A stretch of DNA of 64,000 bases, taken from Alteromonas halophila (GTDB lineage Bacteria > Pseudomonadota > Gammaproteobacteria > Enterobacterales > Alteromonadaceae). Position 1 is the stretch's first letter. The number at the start of each line of letters is the position of its first letter. The notes below the pieces were generated by a model. It did no database searches. It saw only the letters and a list, made by a program, of their open reading frames with translations, and was not told the origin of the DNA. This document shows, one piece after another, positions 7,887 to 16,795 of the stretch. The position numbers and the translations under genes were made by a program. Location: positions 62,001-126,000 of the forward strand of contig NZ_BMXP01000003.1 of assembly GCF_014651815.1 (NCBI RefSeq), given 5' to 3'.

Positions 7887-9794
7887 ATGCAATTCAGCCT
7901 CAGACAGTCATTCAGTGTGTTTATTACACTGGCCATTGTTGCTGGCCTGTTAAGCATCAGTGTTGTCATTGTTGGCAATCAAAACTCTAAACAAAGCGAG
8001 AAATGGTTAACACATACTTACGAAGTGCTGACTATGAGCAGCCATTTGCTGACCAGTCTTAAAGATGCCGAGACAGGCCAGCGAGGCTATCTTCTAACGT
8101 CGAAAGAGCGCTATCTGGAGCCCTACCATGCAGGGGTTAAGTCATCACGGGATACACTTCAGAAACTATTTAATAAAACGTCAGATAATCCTCGTCAGCA
8201 ACAACGCCTGAGCGAGTTGTCTGATTTAATTGATCAAAAATTGCAGAAGCTTGAGCAAACGGTAAACCTTGCCAAAAACGGACAAAAAGCAGAAGCCATG
8301 CGTATTGTAAATACCGATATCGGCAGGGAACTCATGGACGAAATAAGCGCGTTGCTCGACGCATTTGACAGAGAGGAAAACCAGTTACTTGCTCAACGAC
8401 GGGAAAAGTACGACGCTATGCAATATACTGAGCTAATCACTATATTGCTGGCAATATTATCATTAATTTCTCTGATGGCATTTGCAACGCATGCTGTGAA
8501 GCGCAGAGTTATTAACCCTATTATTTCACTGACCGACCAGTCAACCAATTACCTTCCCAGGGTAAAAAATGAATTTTCAGCTCAAAATGCTGCGACTGAA
8601 ATTCAGGTGTTAGCAAATACGCTGCAATTGATGAGTGATAACCTGTATAAGGTGATCAGCAACCTTAATGAAGACAAAATCACGGCGGAAGCGCGCGCTA
8701 AGGTTAAAGCTGATTTTCTGGCAAATATGAGCCATGAAATACGTACGCCCTTAAACGGCATTAATGGGACCCTGCAGTTGTTAGCTGATGAAGTATCGAC
8801 TGACAAGGGCAAAGATTTACTTCACAAAGCTAAATACTCCGCATTTTCCTTAATCACCATCGTGAATGACATTTTAGACCTGTCAAAGTTTGAAGCGGGT
8901 AAACTCCGCGTAGAAGAAACGGATTTCAGGTTGTCTGAGCTAGCCGAGCACGTCATGTCCGACATGGGTATGCTAGCGCATAAAAAAGGGTTACGTATAA
9001 ACTTCAGAAATAAGACAGAACATGATTACTGGATTGGAGATCCGGTTCGGATCAGACAAATACTGATCAATATCATCTCCAACGCAGTGAAATTTACGCA
9101 CCATGGAATAATTGAATTTACGATTGATCACGTAGCCGGATCTGACGAGATTGAGTTTACAGTTGTTGACCCGGGAATAGGCATGACCGACGAGCAGCTA
9201 AGTCGACTATTCGAACGATTTGAACAAGCTGACAGGTCGACGACGCGAAAATACGGTGGCACTGGATTAGGCATGTCTATCACAAAGCTCCTGGTTGACC
9301 TGATGCACGGCAGGATAGACGTAGTAAGCCAGGCAGGAAAAGGAAGCTCGTTTAACGTCACGCTGCCGCTAAAAAGATCGCAGCTGACAATACAACCCAG
9401 AACGCATACCGACGATGTAGATATTAACCTTTCCGGTAAGCGCATTCTGGCTGCTGAAGATAATGAAATTAACCGCATGATCATTCAGGAAATGCTGAGA
9501 AAAACGGGGGCGGATTTAGCGCTGGCTGAAAACGGATTGCTTGCGGTTGAAGAGTTTAAGGCGAAACCGTTTGATATTGTTTTGCTGGATATCCAAATGC
9601 CGGAAATGGACGGTTTAGAAGCGTGTAAAATTATTAAACAGCACAACGACAAAGTCCCTGTCATCGCGGTTACTGCGAATGTGCTGAGTGAGGACAAACA
9701 TCGCTACGAAAATAGCGGTTTTAATGATTACCTGGCTAAACCCATGAGCAAAGACATGCTGTATGCAAAGTTATCCGAGTACTTACTTAACTAA
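7887..9794 (+). CDS. CHASE3-domain hybrid sensor histidine kinase
   Basis: A roughly 635-residue membrane sensor. Transmembrane segment 1 is at about 8-30; the extracytoplasmic region carries the CHASE3 signature ETGQRGYLLTSKERYL; transmembrane segment 2 is at about 180-200. Then follow a helical linker, HisKA with the phospho-acceptor in FLANMSHEIRTPLNG, HATPase_c (N box NIISNAVKFT, G boxes DPGIGM and GGTGLGMSI) and a C-terminal receiver with the phospho-Asp in LDIQMPEMDG and Lys in LAKPMS. AAGGAG at 7868-7873 lies 4 bases before TTG 7878 and 13 before ATG 7887, so the true start could be either. The partner is unknown; the preceding gene is an orphan binding protein. Confidence 0.93.
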   Translation: MQFSLRQSFSVFITLAIVAGLLSISVVIVGNQNSKQSEKWLTHTYEVLTMSSHLLTSLKDAETGQRGYLLTSKERYLEPYHAGVKSSRDTLQKLFNKTSDNPRQQQRLSELSDLIDQKLQKLEQTVNLAKNGQKAEAMRIVNTDIGRELMDEISALLDAFDREENQLLAQRREKYDAMQYTELITILLAILSLISLMAFATHAVKRRVINPIISLTDQSTNYLPRVKNEFSAQNAATEIQVLANTLQLMSDNLYKVISNLNEDKITAEARAKVKADFLANMSHEIRTPLNGINGTLQLLADEVSTDKGKDLLHKAKYSAFSLITIVNDILDLSKFEAGKLRVEETDFRLSELAEHVMSDMGMLAHKKGLRINFRNKTEHDYWIGDPVRIRQILINIISNAVKFTHHGIIEFTIDHVAGSDEIEFTVVDPGIGMTDEQLSRLFERFEQADRSTTRKYGGTGLGMSITKLLVDLMHGRIDVVSQAGKGSSFNVTLPLKRSQLTIQPRTHTDDVDINLSGKRILAAEDNEINRMIIQEMLRKTGADLALAENGLLAVEEFKAKPFDIVLLDIQMPEMDGLEACKIIKQHNDKVPVIAVTANVLSEDKHRYENSGFNDYLAKPMSKDMLYAKLSEYLLN

Positions 9795-10012
9795 GCCCGC
9801 ATTTTTTTGAGTTATAACGTGGCCGTATGCGAGCATACCGGGCGTTACGTACGCTCAATACTTACCCGTAACTCACCGCATTTACCGGTTATGCGCATTG
9901 TTTTACCGTGCATCACAACCCGGCCCTCCTGACAGACACACAAGAGCACGCCTCAGCCAGAAAAGACAATCACTTTGACAGCATAAGATTTCACATAAAT
10001 TTTGTCTGGCTA

Positions 10013-10026
10013 TTGATCTGCATCAA
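10013..10026 (+). promoter_or_regulatory. FNR-type box upstream of the cyd operon
   Basis: TTGATCTGCATCAA is a perfect match to the FNR/Anr consensus TTGAT-N4-ATCAA. It lies 46 bases before the regulator gene that heads the cydAB operon. Cytochrome bd genes are classic targets of oxygen-responsive FNR/ArcA control, so the position makes sense. Direction of control (activation or repression) depends on the unmapped start site. Confidence 0.8.
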
Positions 10027-10033
10027 GAACCCT

Positions 10034-10065
10034 TATAAACTTTCAGTAATTTCTGAAAGTTTATA
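10034..10065. promoter_or_regulatory. Perfect 13-bp inverted repeat, probable operator
   Basis: TATAAACTTTCAG (10034-10046) and CTGAAAGTTTATA (10053-10065) are exact reverse complements separated by 6 bases. The repeat ends 6 bases before the first start codon of the GbsR/MarR-type regulator and just downstream of the FNR-type box. The position and symmetry suit a dimeric winged-helix repressor that controls its own operon. A transcript hairpin is possible, but the AT-rich arms without T tract favour an operator. Confidence 0.75.
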
Positions 10066-10071
10066 GAGATA

Positions 10072-10635
10072 ATGCACATGACCATGTCACCGCTTCTCAC
10101 TTCTGCTGTAATGCATTTTGGCGAAATGGGCAGCCGCTGGGGATTTAACCGCACGGTGGGGCAAATTCTGGCGCTAATCGTATTGCACGACGAGCCGATT
10201 TCGGCACAGGAAATTGCCGATGCGCTGAATATTTCGCGGGGCAATACCAGTATGGGGCTCAAGGAATTACAGTCCTGGCGCCTGATAAAGCAGCATCTGG
10301 TACCGGGCGAGCGTAAGGAGTTTTTTATCCCCGCCGGGGATATCTGGGTGCTGGCAAACCGGGTATTTGAGGAGCGCCGCAAACGCGAAATAGACCCCAC
10401 TATGAGTCTGCTTCGCGATCTCATTCTGGACAATCCGGCTAACCAGTCCGACGCCAATGCCCAGTCTAAACTGACTGAAATTCACGATTTGCTTGAGTCG
10501 GTGACCGAATGGTCGCAGGAACTCCAGGGGCTCGGTCCGGAAAAGCTTAATAAGTTAATGAAACTTGGGGCCGGGGTTGGCCGTATGCTTGAGTTCAAAG
10601 ACAAACTAATCACCGGTAAAAACACCGTTAACTGA
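10072..10635 (+). CDS. GbsR/MarR family transcriptional regulator
   Basis: A 187-residue cytosolic regulator. Residues about 25-95 form a winged helix-turn-helix (PISAQEIADALNISRGNTSMGLKELQSWRLIKQHLVPGERKEFF), the pattern of the GbsR subgroup of MarR-like proteins; the C-terminal part is helical and probably dimerises. It is the first gene of an operon with cydAB, 11 bases upstream of cydA. Such regulators are often found next to cyanide-insensitive-type cytochrome bd genes. It probably binds the 13-bp inverted repeat directly before its own gene. ATG codons at 10072, 10078 and 10084 are all possible starts; none has a strong ribosome-binding site. Confidence 0.85.
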   Translation: MHMTMSPLLTSAVMHFGEMGSRWGFNRTVGQILALIVLHDEPISAQEIADALNISRGNTSMGLKELQSWRLIKQHLVPGERKEFFIPAGDIWVLANRVFEERRKREIDPTMSLLRDLILDNPANQSDANAQSKLTEIHDLLESVTEWSQELQGLGPEKLNKLMKLGAGVGRMLEFKDKLITGKNTVN

Positions 10636-10646
10636 GGAGCGTTGTT

Positions 10647-12008
10647 GTGGATGTGTTGGTGCTTTCCCGCTTGCAGTTTGCATTAAATATCAGTTTTCAT
10701 ATTCTTTTTCCGACCATCACGATGGCGCTGGCCTGGTTTCTTTTCTATTTTAAACTTCGTTCAGACTTTAGTGGCCATCCGGTGTGGATGCGTATCTACC
10801 GGTTTTGGGTACGTGTCTTTGCCCTGACCTTCGCACTGGGTGTCGTCAGTGGCGTCACCATGTCCTTTCAGTTTGGTACTAACTGGCCAGGCTTTATGGA
10901 GAAAGTAGGAAATGTGGCCGGGCCACTGCTTGGCTACGAGGTTCTTACCGCATTTTTCTTAGAAGCCACCTTCTTAGGCATTATGTTATTTGGCAGCCGT
11001 AAGGTGCCAAACTGGTTACATACCCTGTCTACCTTTATTGTCGCGTTCGGCACCACCACCTCAGCGTTCTGGATCCTGTCTCTAAACAGCTGGATGCACA
11101 CCCCACAGGGCTACGAAATTATTAACGGCGTGGTGTATGCCAAAGACTGGTCAGAAATAATCTTTAATCCCTCGTTCCCCTACCGCTTCGCCCATATGAT
11201 GCTGGCATCAGGGCTGACCGCAAGCTTTGTCCTTGCTGGCCTGTCCGCCTACCGCATGCTTATGGGTGACGAGAAAATTGCGCCCAGGCTGACCCTTAAA
11301 ACCGGCCTGTATACTGCCGCAATCCTTATCCCGCTACAGATTTTTGCCGGTGATATGCACGGTTTAAATACACTGAAACATCAGCCGCAGAAAGTCGCCG
11401 CCATGGAGGGCGTGTGGGAGACCGAGCGCGGCGCCCCACTGTTGCTGTTCGCCTTGCCCGATGAGGAAGCGCGGGATAACCGCTTTGAAATTGGTATACC
11501 AAATGGTGCCAGTTTCATTCTGACACACCAGACTGACGGTGAAATTAAAGGGCTTAATGAATTCCCTGATGAACACCCGCCGGTTGCACCGGTCTTTTAC
11601 GGCTTCAGGGTGATGGTTGGTATGGGCCTGCTGATGCTGGCAGTGTCATGGGCTGGTAGTGTTTATCTGTGGCGCAGAGGCGCGCTGCCGCGCTGGCTGC
11701 AGTACACCACCATCGGCATGACATTCAGTGGCTGGGTGGCAACGCTGGCGGGCTGGTATGTCACCGAAATTGGCCGTCAGCCCTATATTGTCAGCGGCGT
11801 GTTGCGCACCGAGGATGCAGTAACGGCGTTACCAGCCGGCAATGTCGCGTTTTCATTAACGCTGTATGTCGTGTTTTACGGCATATTACTGGTGGCCTAT
11901 ATCGCAACGCTGGGTCTGATGTGCCGCCGTTCGGTAGCCATTGAAGAAATTACAGACAAAGAGCGTTCCGATATAAAAGATCCGGCGCTTGGCGCGGCCA
12001 AGGCATAG
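10647..12008 (+). CDS. cydA: Cytochrome bd quinol oxidase subunit I (CioA-like)
   Basis: A 453-residue polytopic membrane protein that oxidises quinol and reduces oxygen to water without proton pumping. His18 (ISFHILFP) and His183 (RFAHMML) fit heme axial ligands; Glu98 and Glu106 (GYEVLTAFFLEATF) are the conserved pair of the heme/proton region; HQPQKVAAMEG opens the quinol loop; GRQPYIVSGVLRT is the conserved GRQP motif. At 453 residues the quinol loop is short compared with E. coli CydA (522), which places it in the cyanide-insensitive CioA-type branch. The start is GTG 10647, with GAGGAG 7 bases upstream. It lies between the regulator and cydB. Confidence 0.95.
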   Translation: MDVLVLSRLQFALNISFHILFPTITMALAWFLFYFKLRSDFSGHPVWMRIYRFWVRVFALTFALGVVSGVTMSFQFGTNWPGFMEKVGNVAGPLLGYEVLTAFFLEATFLGIMLFGSRKVPNWLHTLSTFIVAFGTTTSAFWILSLNSWMHTPQGYEIINGVVYAKDWSEIIFNPSFPYRFAHMMLASGLTASFVLAGLSAYRMLMGDEKIAPRLTLKTGLYTAAILIPLQIFAGDMHGLNTLKHQPQKVAAMEGVWETERGAPLLLFALPDEEARDNRFEIGIPNGASFILTHQTDGEIKGLNEFPDEHPPVAPVFYGFRVMVGMGLLMLAVSWAGSVYLWRRGALPRWLQYTTIGMTFSGWVATLAGWYVTEIGRQPYIVSGVLRTEDAVTALPAGNVAFSLTLYVVFYGILLVAYIATLGLMCRRSVAIEEITDKERSDIKDPALGAAKA

Positions 12009-12017
12009 GGAGGGGTT

Positions 12018-13028
12018 ATGCCATTTGAAAGTTTATCTGCTGAAACCTTGGGCAATATCTATGTCGGACTGCTGGGTCTGGCCGTACTCCTGTACGGTAT
12101 TCTGGATGGGTATGATTTAGGCATTGGCGTATTACTGCCACCACGCGATGAAAAATGCCGTGATGCCATGATTGCCTCAATTGGTCCCTACTGGGACGCC
12201 AATGAAACCTGGCTGGTGCTAGCGGTAGGTTTACTGTTGTTCGCCTTCCCGGAAGCGCACAGTCAGTTTTTGCAAACTCTGTACATCCCAGCCACGCTGA
12301 TGCTGCTTGGTCTGATCCTGCGTGGGGTGTCGTTCGATTTCCGCGCCAAAGTGGTGCAGGGCCATAAACGGCGCTGGGATTTCGCCTTTAAGTATGGCTC
12401 GTTGCTCACCACGCTTGCACAGGGCTATATGCTGGGTATTTTTGTTACCGGACTGCGCACTGATCTGTGGGCACAGGGGTTTGCCCTGCTGGCAGCCTTT
12501 GGTGTAACCGCTGCCTACGCGTTTATTGGTGCCTGCTGGCTGATATTGAAAGGTGAGGGTAAATTACAGGAAAAGGCCTATAAGTGGGCAAGGCGCGGGC
12601 TGGTAATGCTGGCCGCCGGTATTATTGCGGTGAGCCTGGCTAACCTGACGCTACATGACGATGTCAGAGACCTGTGGCTGTCTGCCCCCTGGGGGATTAT
12701 GCTAATGGCCATCCCCCTGACCTGCTTTGCCCTGCTGCTAATGTGCGGTGTATTGCTGAAAAAACTGCCTGAGGCCAACGGAAAAGGCGAATGGCTGCCC
12801 TTTTTCATCGCACTGATGGTGTTTGTTCTTAGTTTCGCTGCCTTTGGTATCAGCTACTACCCCTACGTTATCCCGGGCAAACTGACGATTATGGATGCTT
12901 TATCAGATGCCGGGTCTCTGCGTTTTCTGCTGGTTGGTACCGTGGTTGTGGTGCCCTGTATTCTGGCTTACACCTTCATGGTGTATCGCATTTTTGCCGG
13001 AAAAGCAGAAAAGCTAAGCTATTACTGA
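12018..13028 (+). CDS. cydB: Cytochrome bd quinol oxidase subunit II (CioB-like)
   Basis: A 336-residue polytopic membrane protein, partner of CydA. The N-terminus LLGLAVLLYGILDGYDLGIGVLLP contains the conserved GxDLGxG pattern; GPYWDANETWLV and FPEAHSQFLQTLYIP are typical CydB segments. The length equals CioB (about 335) rather than E. coli CydB (379). The ribosome-binding site is AGGGAGG 6-8 bases before ATG 12018. No CydX-like micro-ORF follows; the next 100 bases hold a GC-rich hairpin. Confidence 0.95.
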   Translation: MPFESLSAETLGNIYVGLLGLAVLLYGILDGYDLGIGVLLPPRDEKCRDAMIASIGPYWDANETWLVLAVGLLLFAFPEAHSQFLQTLYIPATLMLLGLILRGVSFDFRAKVVQGHKRRWDFAFKYGSLLTTLAQGYMLGIFVTGLRTDLWAQGFALLAAFGVTAAYAFIGACWLILKGEGKLQEKAYKWARRGLVMLAAGIIAVSLANLTLHDDVRDLWLSAPWGIMLMAIPLTCFALLLMCGVLLKKLPEANGKGEWLPFFIALMVFVLSFAAFGISYYPYVIPGKLTIMDALSDAGSLRFLLVGTVVVVPCILAYTFMVYRIFAGKAEKLSYY

Positions 13029-13034
13029 TGAGAT

Positions 13035-13067
13035 CGCGGCGTTCAGTCCCTGGCCTCTGTCGCCGCG
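13035..13067 (+). terminator. GC-rich hairpin after cydB
   Basis: CGCGGCG at 13035-13041 pairs with CGCCGCG at 13061-13067 (7 bp, 19-nt loop), 6 bases after the cydB stop. No clear T tract, so it is a weak terminator candidate. Confidence 0.4.
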
Positions 13068-13145
13068 CTCTTCGTCCTATGTTTTCAGCAATCCGCACCT
13101 GACAGGCAGCGACAATATGCGCTCCCACTGCCCGCTACGATGACT

Positions 13146-13442
13146 TTACAGCCATAGCGCTATAGACAGCAGTGTGCGCTTTCCTTTTTCTATCCGGCTG
13201 ACACGGTGCAGGTATTTGTCAGGCCGAAATAAATAAATGCGGTCAAATAACCGAAAGATAACACGCTCAGCGTAGAACACCCCACCCTTCTGCGGCTTTT
13301 TCAGCACCACATTGAATTTAAAGTATCGCCCGCTGCCCATAGGATCATTGTGCTCCAGTACCCGGTGCCCCTCGTGATAGGTAACCAGATTTACCGAGAG
13401 CCGTTTTGAAGAAAAAAGCGCGTTGTTGTTAACCAGTGCCAT
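13146..13442 (-). CDS. Short 2OG-Fe(II) oxygenase-like protein
   Basis: A 98-residue protein resembling the catalytic core of 2-oxoglutarate/Fe(II) dioxygenases. An HxD motif is seen in VLEHNDPMGSG, then RYFKFNVVLKKPQKGG, and a distal His with a following Arg in YLHRVSRIEKGKRTLLSIALW, the order of the iron triad and 2-oxoglutarate contact. An in-frame stop lies only 5 codons upstream of ATG 13442, so the gene is really this short or is missing an N-terminal part. Substrate unknown. It stands alone between cydB and the acyl-CoA dehydrogenase gene. Confidence 0.6.
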   Translation of the reverse strand: MALVNNNALFSSKRLSVNLVTYHEGHRVLEHNDPMGSGRYFKFNVVLKKPQKGGVFYAERVIFRLFDRIYLFRPDKYLHRVSRIEKGKRTLLSIALWL

Positions 13443-13708
13443 GTCAGTCCATTTTCAGAAATCAGACTGTATTGTCGCAGCTTTTGCCCGCGCCGGGCCA
13501 CCACCTGACAAGGCGGGATCAGACTTTAATATGCCATGACGCTATAATTATGCTGATCCATGCCCAGTCCGATACGTCTTCCCCTGCCGCTCCCTTCGTA
13601 CTGCCAGCTCAGCCGCTGCGAGTGTTACGTCAGTCGTAGCGAAAGCTCAGGTAATCTGGCACTGCCTGTATGCGGGGTATGTCTGGCATTACCCGGACTC
13701 GTCGGGGG
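13443..13708. other. Intergenic, nothing recognised
   Basis: A 266-bp gap between the oxygenase-like gene and the glutaryl-CoA dehydrogenase stop. The plus-strand frame 13436-13639 has no homology that I recognise and no ribosome-binding site. I see no clear hairpin or promoter. Confidence 0.3.
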
Positions 13709-14890
13709 CTAAAAGAATGCCTGTAAACCGGTTTGCGCACGGCCCATAATCAGGCCATGGATGTCGTAGGTGCCCTCGTACGTGTTCACGGTTTCCAGGT
13801 TCATTACGTGACGCATTACATGGTACTCATCGGCGATACCGTTGCCACCGTGCATGTCTCTGGCCATACGGGCAATATCCAGCGCTTTGCCACAGTTATT
13901 TCGCTTCATCATGGAAATGGCCGTGGGATCAAGGTGACCTTCATCAATCAAACGCCCGACCCGTAACGCGCCCTGCAAGCCCAGTGATATATCCGTTTGC
14001 ATATTGGCCAGCTTGGTCTGAAAAAGCTGTGTCTGGGCCAGTGGCCGGTTAAACTGCTTACGTTCCAGGCCGTATTGTCTGGCCGCATGCCAGCAAAACT
14101 CAGCGGCGCCCATGGCCCCCCATGAAATACCGTACCGGGCAAGATTCAGGCAGCTAAATGGCCCTTTGAGGCCACGCACCGCGGGAAACATATTATCTTC
14201 TGGTACAAACACATCGTCCATGACAATTTCACCGGTAATCGACGCTTTTAGCGACAATTTTCCTTCTACCTCAGGTGCACTCAGGCCCTTCATGCCTTTT
14301 TCGAGAATAAACCCACAGATGGCGTTGTCTTCATGCTGGTTTTTCGCCCACACCACAAACACGTCGGCGACAGGAGAGTTGGTGATCCACATTTTACTGC
14401 CGGTTAAGCGATAGCCACCGTCGACCTTCTTTGCACGGGTCTTCATTGCCGCCGGATCTGAGCCTGCATCAGGCTCGGTCAGGCCAAAACAGCCAATCCA
14501 TTCGCCCGTTGCCAGTTTCGGCAAATAGGTGTCTTTTTGGGCGTCGCTGCCAAAGGCGTTGATGGGATGCATGACCAGCGAGGACTGCACACTCATAGCA
14601 CTGCGGTAACCACTGTCAACACGTTCGACTTCCCGGGCAATCAGTCCGTATGACGTATAATTTACCCCAGCACAGCCGTAGCCCTGTACGGTTACACCTA
14701 ACAGCCCCAGCTCACCAAACTGACGCATAATACCGGTATCAAAATGACTCTCACGATTCGCTTTGAGGATCCCCGGCATCAGCGACTGCTGACAAAAGTC
14801 ACGGGCGCTGTCGCGAATCATACGCTCATCGTCGCTCAGTTGCTTATCAAGAAGAAGGATATCGTCCCAGTTGCCTGCTGTCGTTGCCAT
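13709..14890 (-). CDS. gcdH: Glutaryl-CoA dehydrogenase-like acyl-CoA dehydrogenase
   Basis: A 393-residue FAD enzyme of the acyl-CoA dehydrogenase family. [15 protein letters not shown] and [16 protein letters not shown] form the FAD/substrate region; [19 protein letters not shown] and [15 protein letters not shown] are typical of the glutaryl-CoA subgroup; the catalytic base is in [16 protein letters not shown]. Family members oxidise and decarboxylate glutaryl-CoA to crotonyl-CoA in lysine and tryptophan breakdown. I start at ATG 14890 because the protein aligns from [10 protein letters not shown]; the upstream TTG at 14914 adds only basic residues. The subgroup call is strong, but the substrate is inferred. 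Confidence 0.88.
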   Translation of the reverse strand: MATTAGNWDDILLLDKQLSDDERMIRDSARDFCQQSLMPGILKANRESHFDTGIMRQFGELGLLGVTVQGYGCAGVNYTSYGLIAREVERVDSGYRSAMSVQSSLVMHPINAFGSDAQKDTYLPKLATGEWIGCFGLTEPDAGSDPAAMKTRAKKVDGGYRLTGSKMWITNSPVADVFVVWAKNQHEDNAICGFILEKGMKGLSAPEVEGKLSLKASITGEIVMDDVFVPEDNMFPAVRGLKGPFSCLNLARYGISWGAMGAAEFCWHAARQYGLERKQFNRPLAQTQLFQTKLANMQTDISLGLQGALRVGRLIDEGHLDPTAISMMKRNNCGKALDIARMARDMHGGNGIADEYHVMRHVMNLETVNTYEGTYDIHGLIMGRAQTGLQAFF

Positions 14891-14975
14891 TGATCTACGC
14901 CTGTTAATTTTCAATGGCTCCAGTGTAACTGAAATTGTGGGTAAAAAGGTTGATCAGGCCCAAGTTCTGGCAATG

Positions 14976-15305
14976 TTACTGCGTTAATGGCTGCTCACAC
15001 ATTTTTCTTGCTCGCATCCAGGCTGCACAGCCCGGCAGGGGATCACACCGAAACAGCAGGGAGCGCGGCGGGTAGTGCTCACGCAAGCGCACAGGCCCCA
15101 TCGCCAGCGTGACATATTCATCAACCAGCCAGGTGTTTTCATATCGTACATAACAGGCATACTCGCCAAGTTCGATAGGCACGACCCTAACCTGTGTTCC
15201 GTCTGGCATTTTAGTCAACTCCAGACAGGAATAGGGGCCGCAACGCTGTCCCGCCATGACTGCACTGCATACCAGGCACATCAGCAAAAGTGCCATTAGT
15301 TTCAT
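14976..15305 (-). CDS. Small exported cysteine-containing protein
   Basis: A 109-residue protein of unknown function. The first 18 residues are a signal peptide (MKLMALLLMCLVCSAVMA-GQ). The mature part has six cysteines, starting with CGPYSC and ending with CDPLPGC and MC, which could form periplasmic disulfides. No family is recognised. It lies 74 bases downstream of the next, also exported, minus-strand gene and may share its transcript. Confidence 0.6.
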   Translation of the reverse strand: MKLMALLLMCLVCSAVMAGQRCGPYSCLELTKMPDGTQVRVVPIELGEYACYVRYENTWLVDEYVTLAMGPVRLREHYPPRSLLFRCDPLPGCAAWMRARKMCEQPLTQ

Positions 15306-15379
15306 TGGTGCTGCTCCGCCACAAGATCTTTGCGATTTACTTTTAGCATAGCGGGAAAATGCATGGGTTTGTGGTTTAT

Positions 15380-15994
15380 TTAGTTAAGCCACCAAGGCTG
15401 GCTAAAATCAATTTTGTCCGGTGCCAGTTCAAATGGATAAGGCGGCTCAATGGCTTCCCAGAATACTGCCTGATAACGTGGGTCGGTTATCATAAATGCG
15501 CCCTGCTGCTGATACTGCTTCAGCAATATTTCATACGCACCGGCTGGCATCTGAGGGTTGCTTTGCTGGAACACCACCGTGCCACCAAACTCCTGATAGA
15601 GGGCTTTATCAATTTGCCAGTGAAGTACCTGTTTAGTCGCAATTTCATCCGCTGTGCGCTGCTCAGACTCGGTCATAGAAGGAGAGTTCAGTGATGCGGC
15701 AAACCGGGCCTTAAACTTTGCTACCAGCGCCTGATCAACCTTTATACCGCGCTTGTCGGCATAGTCATCGAGTACCCGCTGTATGACTTTATCGGCAAGA
15801 GCGCGGTGACGAAACTGCGCCAGCGCCATGTTTTTACTCGCAGAATTCAGCCTCGCAAGCTGACTGAGTTGTTTCTCTGAGGGGCTGATATCTTCCACAT
15901 ATACAGGATCGCCAAATAGCGTTGCCACAACCTGTTGTTGTGCACTCGCCGTCCAGGTCATTAACCCCATTAACAATGCCAGAACAACACGCAT
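15380..15994 (-). CDS. Exported protein resembling a parvulin chaperone N-domain
   Basis: A 204-residue exported protein. The signal peptide is MRVVLALLMGLMTWTASA-QQ. Start 15994 is chosen because GGAG lies 6 bases upstream; longer frames lack a site. After VVATLFGDPVYVEDISPSE the protein is helical, with MALAQFRHRALADKVIQRVLDDYADKRGIKV, a pattern like the N-terminal region of SurA/PpiD-type proteins. No parvulin catalytic domain is present. The end is Trp-rich (FSQPWWLN). The chaperone-like role is a guess from the helical pattern. Confidence 0.55.
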   Translation of the reverse strand: MRVVLALLMGLMTWTASAQQQVVATLFGDPVYVEDISPSEKQLSQLARLNSASKNMALAQFRHRALADKVIQRVLDDYADKRGIKVDQALVAKFKARFAASLNSPSMTESEQRTADEIATKQVLHWQIDKALYQEFGGTVVFQQSNPQMPAGAYEILLKQYQQQGAFMITDPRYQAVFWEAIEPPYPFELAPDKIDFSQPWWLN

Positions 15995-16265
15995 TTTTTT
16001 CTCCATGATATTGATACCAATCTGCATACCAGCATACACCGTAACCTGCACTGCCCAACTGACTCGCAGCGCTGAGTTATGCTACTGGCGCAGGAACGAG
16101 TAATACATTCTGACTTAAGGCAATATCAGCCTACCATAACCACTACCGACAACGTATAGTTAATTCGGCTCGCCGTTGTGTATCAATTTGTAATTAAAGA
16201 AGAATGGCAGGAATAGCCTTGGGGGGAGGGAAGCAGGGGCAGCAAGCGCCACCCCGGATGCGATA

Positions 16266-16475
16266 TTAAAGCGCCTGCACGTTAGCAGCCTGAAGACCTT
16301 TTTGACCTTCTTCAATATCAAACTCTACGCGCTGACCTTCCAGCAGAGTTTTGTAACCATCAGACTGGATAGCACGGAAGTGAACAAAAACGTCTTTGCC
16401 GCCGTCATCCTGAGTCAGAAAACCATAACCTTTATCTGCGTTAAACCATTTAACGCTGCCTGTTACTTTAGACAT
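16266..16475 (-). CDS. CspA-family cold shock protein
   Basis: A 69-residue OB-fold nucleic-acid-binding protein. [20 protein letters not shown] contains RNP1 (KGYGFL) and DVFVHFRAI contains RNP2 (VFVHF); the C-terminus [10 protein letters not shown] is also typical. Members bind single-stranded RNA and DNA and melt RNA structures. GAGG lies 10 bases before ATG 16475. It is transcribed alone, after a leader of about 200 nt. Confidence 0.97.
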   Translation of the reverse strand: MSKVTGSVKWFNADKGYGFLTQDDGGKDVFVHFRAIQSDGYKTLLEGQRVEFDIEEGQKGLQAANVQAL

Positions 16476-16795
16476 GTCGTATAGACCTCAAACTTGCAAA
16501 TCAAAAAGCGCCGAAGCGCATGTATCAACACTGCTTGGAATGACATCGGTGAGTAGGTCTTACTTAACTTGGACAAACGTCTTACAACAAATCACAAAGT
16601 AACTTGAGCGGTTTTACCTGGAGCAAATAATCAATCATCACGAGCATTACAAGCCAGTGGGCTTATTCAGCCTCGTCCACTATACCACCGAATATTATAA
16701 ATGATACAAAAATTAGCCGCTTAGCTACATTTATCACAAAAGATTCACCCAATTGTCATGCATGCGCCCGGGGATCAGGACAGGTTAATGGGTAC
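16476..16795 (-). promoter_or_regulatory. Promoter and long 5' leader of the cold-shock gene
   Basis: This 320-bp stretch lies between the end of ubiB and the cold-shock start, both on the minus strand. On the minus strand a TATAAT hexamer occurs at 16694-16699, without a good -35 element, as in an extended or weak sigma-70 promoter. Initiation there would give a 5' leader of about 210 nt. CspA-family mRNAs usually have long leaders that refold with temperature; a similar role here is inferred. Confidence 0.45.

Noticed and set aside
13436..13639. 67-codon plus-strand frame after the oxygenase-like gene
   Set aside because: Overlaps the start of the minus-strand gene and shows no ribosome-binding site.
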